Source: Flavobacteriales bacterium UBA7690 (GTDB lineage: Bacteria; Bacteroidota; Bacteroidia; Flavobacteriales_F; PHOS-HE28). Taken from it: 24,946 nt of DNA. Below the pieces are notes generated by a model, which saw only the letters and a list, made by a program, of their open reading frames with translations, had not been told where the DNA came from and ran no database searches. The stretch is from positions 1 to 24,946 of the forward strand of contig DLGQ01000107.1 of NCBI GenBank assembly GCA_002482775.1. Direction: 5' to 3'. Below are positions 23,987-24,946 of the stretch, piece after piece (within the stretch, counting starts at the first letter, position 1; the number at the start of each line of letters is the position of its first letter). The position numbers were made by a program, and so were the translations under genes.

Positions 23987-24001
23987 CTCGCCGACTGGCC
24001 A

Positions 24002-24889
24002 CTACTTCACAGAAGGTTCGACCTTGCCGAAAACCCGCCCCCACAGCGGGCTCAGCAGGTACAGCACCAGGATCAAAGGCACAGCAAGCATGCCGTACAG
24101 CAACACCAGCACCAGCCCGATCCCCAGCAGTAGGAACATGACCTCGTTGCCCTTCCACTTGAAATGCTTGAATTTGAGGGAGGGGAGGGGGAGTTCGGAG
24201 AGCATGAGGGCGCCGAGGGCCACGCTCAGACCAAGCAATGCGTAGGGCAATAACGTTAAGAAGCGGTAGAAAAGCTCTGGGTCGATCCGAAATGATGGAT
24301 CAACCGGCTGATTACTATTGCCGATATTTATGGGCCAGTCCATATGTATGAAGTCGTGTATTCCGCTGGTGGCGAGAACAACCGAAGTCCAAAAAAGAGC
24401 ATTGGCCGGGGTTGGAAGGCCGAGGAATCCACTGGTCTGGCGAGTGTCGATGTTGAACTTGGCCAAACGCCAAGCCGAGGCGATTGGAATCAATAGCACG
24501 GCGATCAGCACAATCCAATAACCCGAGGTGTGACCAGAAGTTGTGTGCGAGTAGGCGGTGGCGTCAGGAAGCCCTGTAGAGAGCAAGTGTACGGCACCTG
24601 CTAACATCTGCTCCATCTCCACTGCGGGAATGGCCCAAGACCAGACCAACATCCCCGGCGCCACCCCGAACGTCACCATATCGGCCAAACTGTCCAGCTG
24701 CGTGCCCAGCGGCGTTCCCCCACCCAAGGCCCGGGCCGCCAGCCCGTCGAACACGTCGAACAGCGCCCCGGCGAACACAAGCCAACACGCGAGTGTTAGC
24801 TGTCCTTGAGAGGCCAGTAGGATGGAACCCACGCCACAGGCTAGGTTCGCGGTGGTGAGGAGGTCGGGTATCCTTGGAAAGCGGGCCAT
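24002..24889 (-). CDS. pssA: CDP-diacylglycerol-serine O-phosphatidyltransferase
   Basis: This is an inner-membrane enzyme that makes phosphatidylserine from CDP-diacylglycerol and serine, the precursor of phosphatidylethanolamine. The CDP-alcohol phosphatidyltransferase motif is complete: Asp45, Asp48-Gly49, Ala52-Arg53, Gly62, Asp66 and Asp70 in DVFDGLAARALGGGTPLG and the residues after it. The 295-residue protein has about eight hydrophobic segments and FGVAPGMLVW after the motif. GFLGLPTPANALFW is the segment that distinguishes PssA from other family members. A hydrophilic stretch at about 178-205 (DWPINIGNSNQPVDPSFRID) lengthens it beyond the roughly 240-residue minimal enzyme and is encoded by AT-richer DNA. 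The gene lies upstream of purS; whatever precedes it is outside the window. Confidence 0.93.
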   Translation of the reverse strand: MARFPRIPDLLTTANLACGVGSILLASQGQLTLACWLVFAGALFDVFDGLAARALGGGTPLGTQLDSLADMVTFGVAPGMLVWSWAIPAVEMEQMLAGAVHLLSTGLPDATAYSHTTSGHTSGYWIVLIAVLLIPIASAWRLAKFNIDTRQTSGFLGLPTPANALFWTSVVLATSGIHDFIHMDWPINIGNSNQPVDPSFRIDPELFYRFLTLLPYALLGLSVALGALMLSELPLPSLKFKHFKWKGNEVMFLLLGIGLVLVLLYGMLAVPLILVLYLLSPLWGRVFGKVEPSVK

Positions 24890-24946
24890 TCAGCTGCGTT
24901 CTGCCGTGACCGTACAGGGCGGGAACGGGGCCGAAGTTGGGATAAC

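Noticed and set aside
1..24946. Search for CRISPR arrays, tRNA and rRNA genes, integrases and transposases.
   Set aside because: No regularly spaced repeats, no cloverleaf or rRNA-like sequence and no recombinase motifs were seen by eye. The hairpin repeats lack CRISPR spacing.

Overview
The window is a gene-dense, GC-rich piece of bacterial chromosome that most likely comes from a member of the Bacteroidota, probably a high-GC Flavobacteriales-like lineage. Three things support this. Several genes have the Bacteroidota-type -7 promoter box (TAnnTTTG) just upstream. One gene encodes a carboxypeptidase-regulatory-like plus DUF5686 outer-membrane protein, a family typical of this phylum. The surrounding repertoire also fits: a RecQ of about 727 residues, PurS as a separate small subunit, many signal-peptide beta-barrel proteins, and the kynurenine route. 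The placement is inferred from content, not from a marker-gene search.

Layout, left to right. Positions 1-702 (minus strand) hold a type II toxin-antitoxin pair whose RelE/ParE-like toxin is interrupted by an in-frame TAA. Positions 967-4363 (plus) hold a small exported or membrane protein, kynureninase (kynU) and kynurenine 3-monooxygenase (kmo), two steps of tryptophan breakdown toward 3-hydroxyanthranilate. Positions 4373-8505 (minus) hold an outer-membrane-barrel-like protein and a tight three-gene unit: a short anchored protein, an HTTM-like multi-pass membrane protein and a POTRA plus beta-barrel (Omp85-like) protein. Positions 8622-9479 (plus) encode a further exported, probably barrel, protein. 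Positions 9505-10140 (minus) encode an MBL-fold hydrolase. Positions 10208-15047 (plus) are three genes joined by overlapping stop and start codons: a 1085-residue propeller plus barrel protein with a ruined metallopeptidase site, a half-size TauE/SafE permease and an M20D amidohydrolase. Positions 15140-16915 (minus) carry an intact ParE-like toxin-antitoxin pair, a small DUF7668-like protein, a sterol-desaturase-family membrane protein coupled to it, and a broken second copy of the small protein's 5' end. RecQ follows (minus, to 19164). Positions 19399-23453 (plus) form an envelope operon: tatC, a DUF5686 protein and lptB. Positions 23454-24002 contain several strong hairpins and purS, and pssA (minus) closes the window.

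Most of the window is housekeeping or envelope biology: protein export (TatC), LPS transport (LptB), phospholipid synthesis (PssA), outer-membrane barrels, purine synthesis (PurS), DNA repair (RecQ) and tryptophan catabolism. I see no phage, CRISPR array, tRNA or rRNA, and no convincing defence island. The points that most deserve a second look are the nonsense-interrupted toxin, the truncated DUF7668-like paralogue whose 28 matching codons differ only at synonymous sites, the three-gene HTTM/Omp85-like unit, the degenerate-peptidase/propeller/barrel protein, and the cluster of hairpin repeats after lptB.
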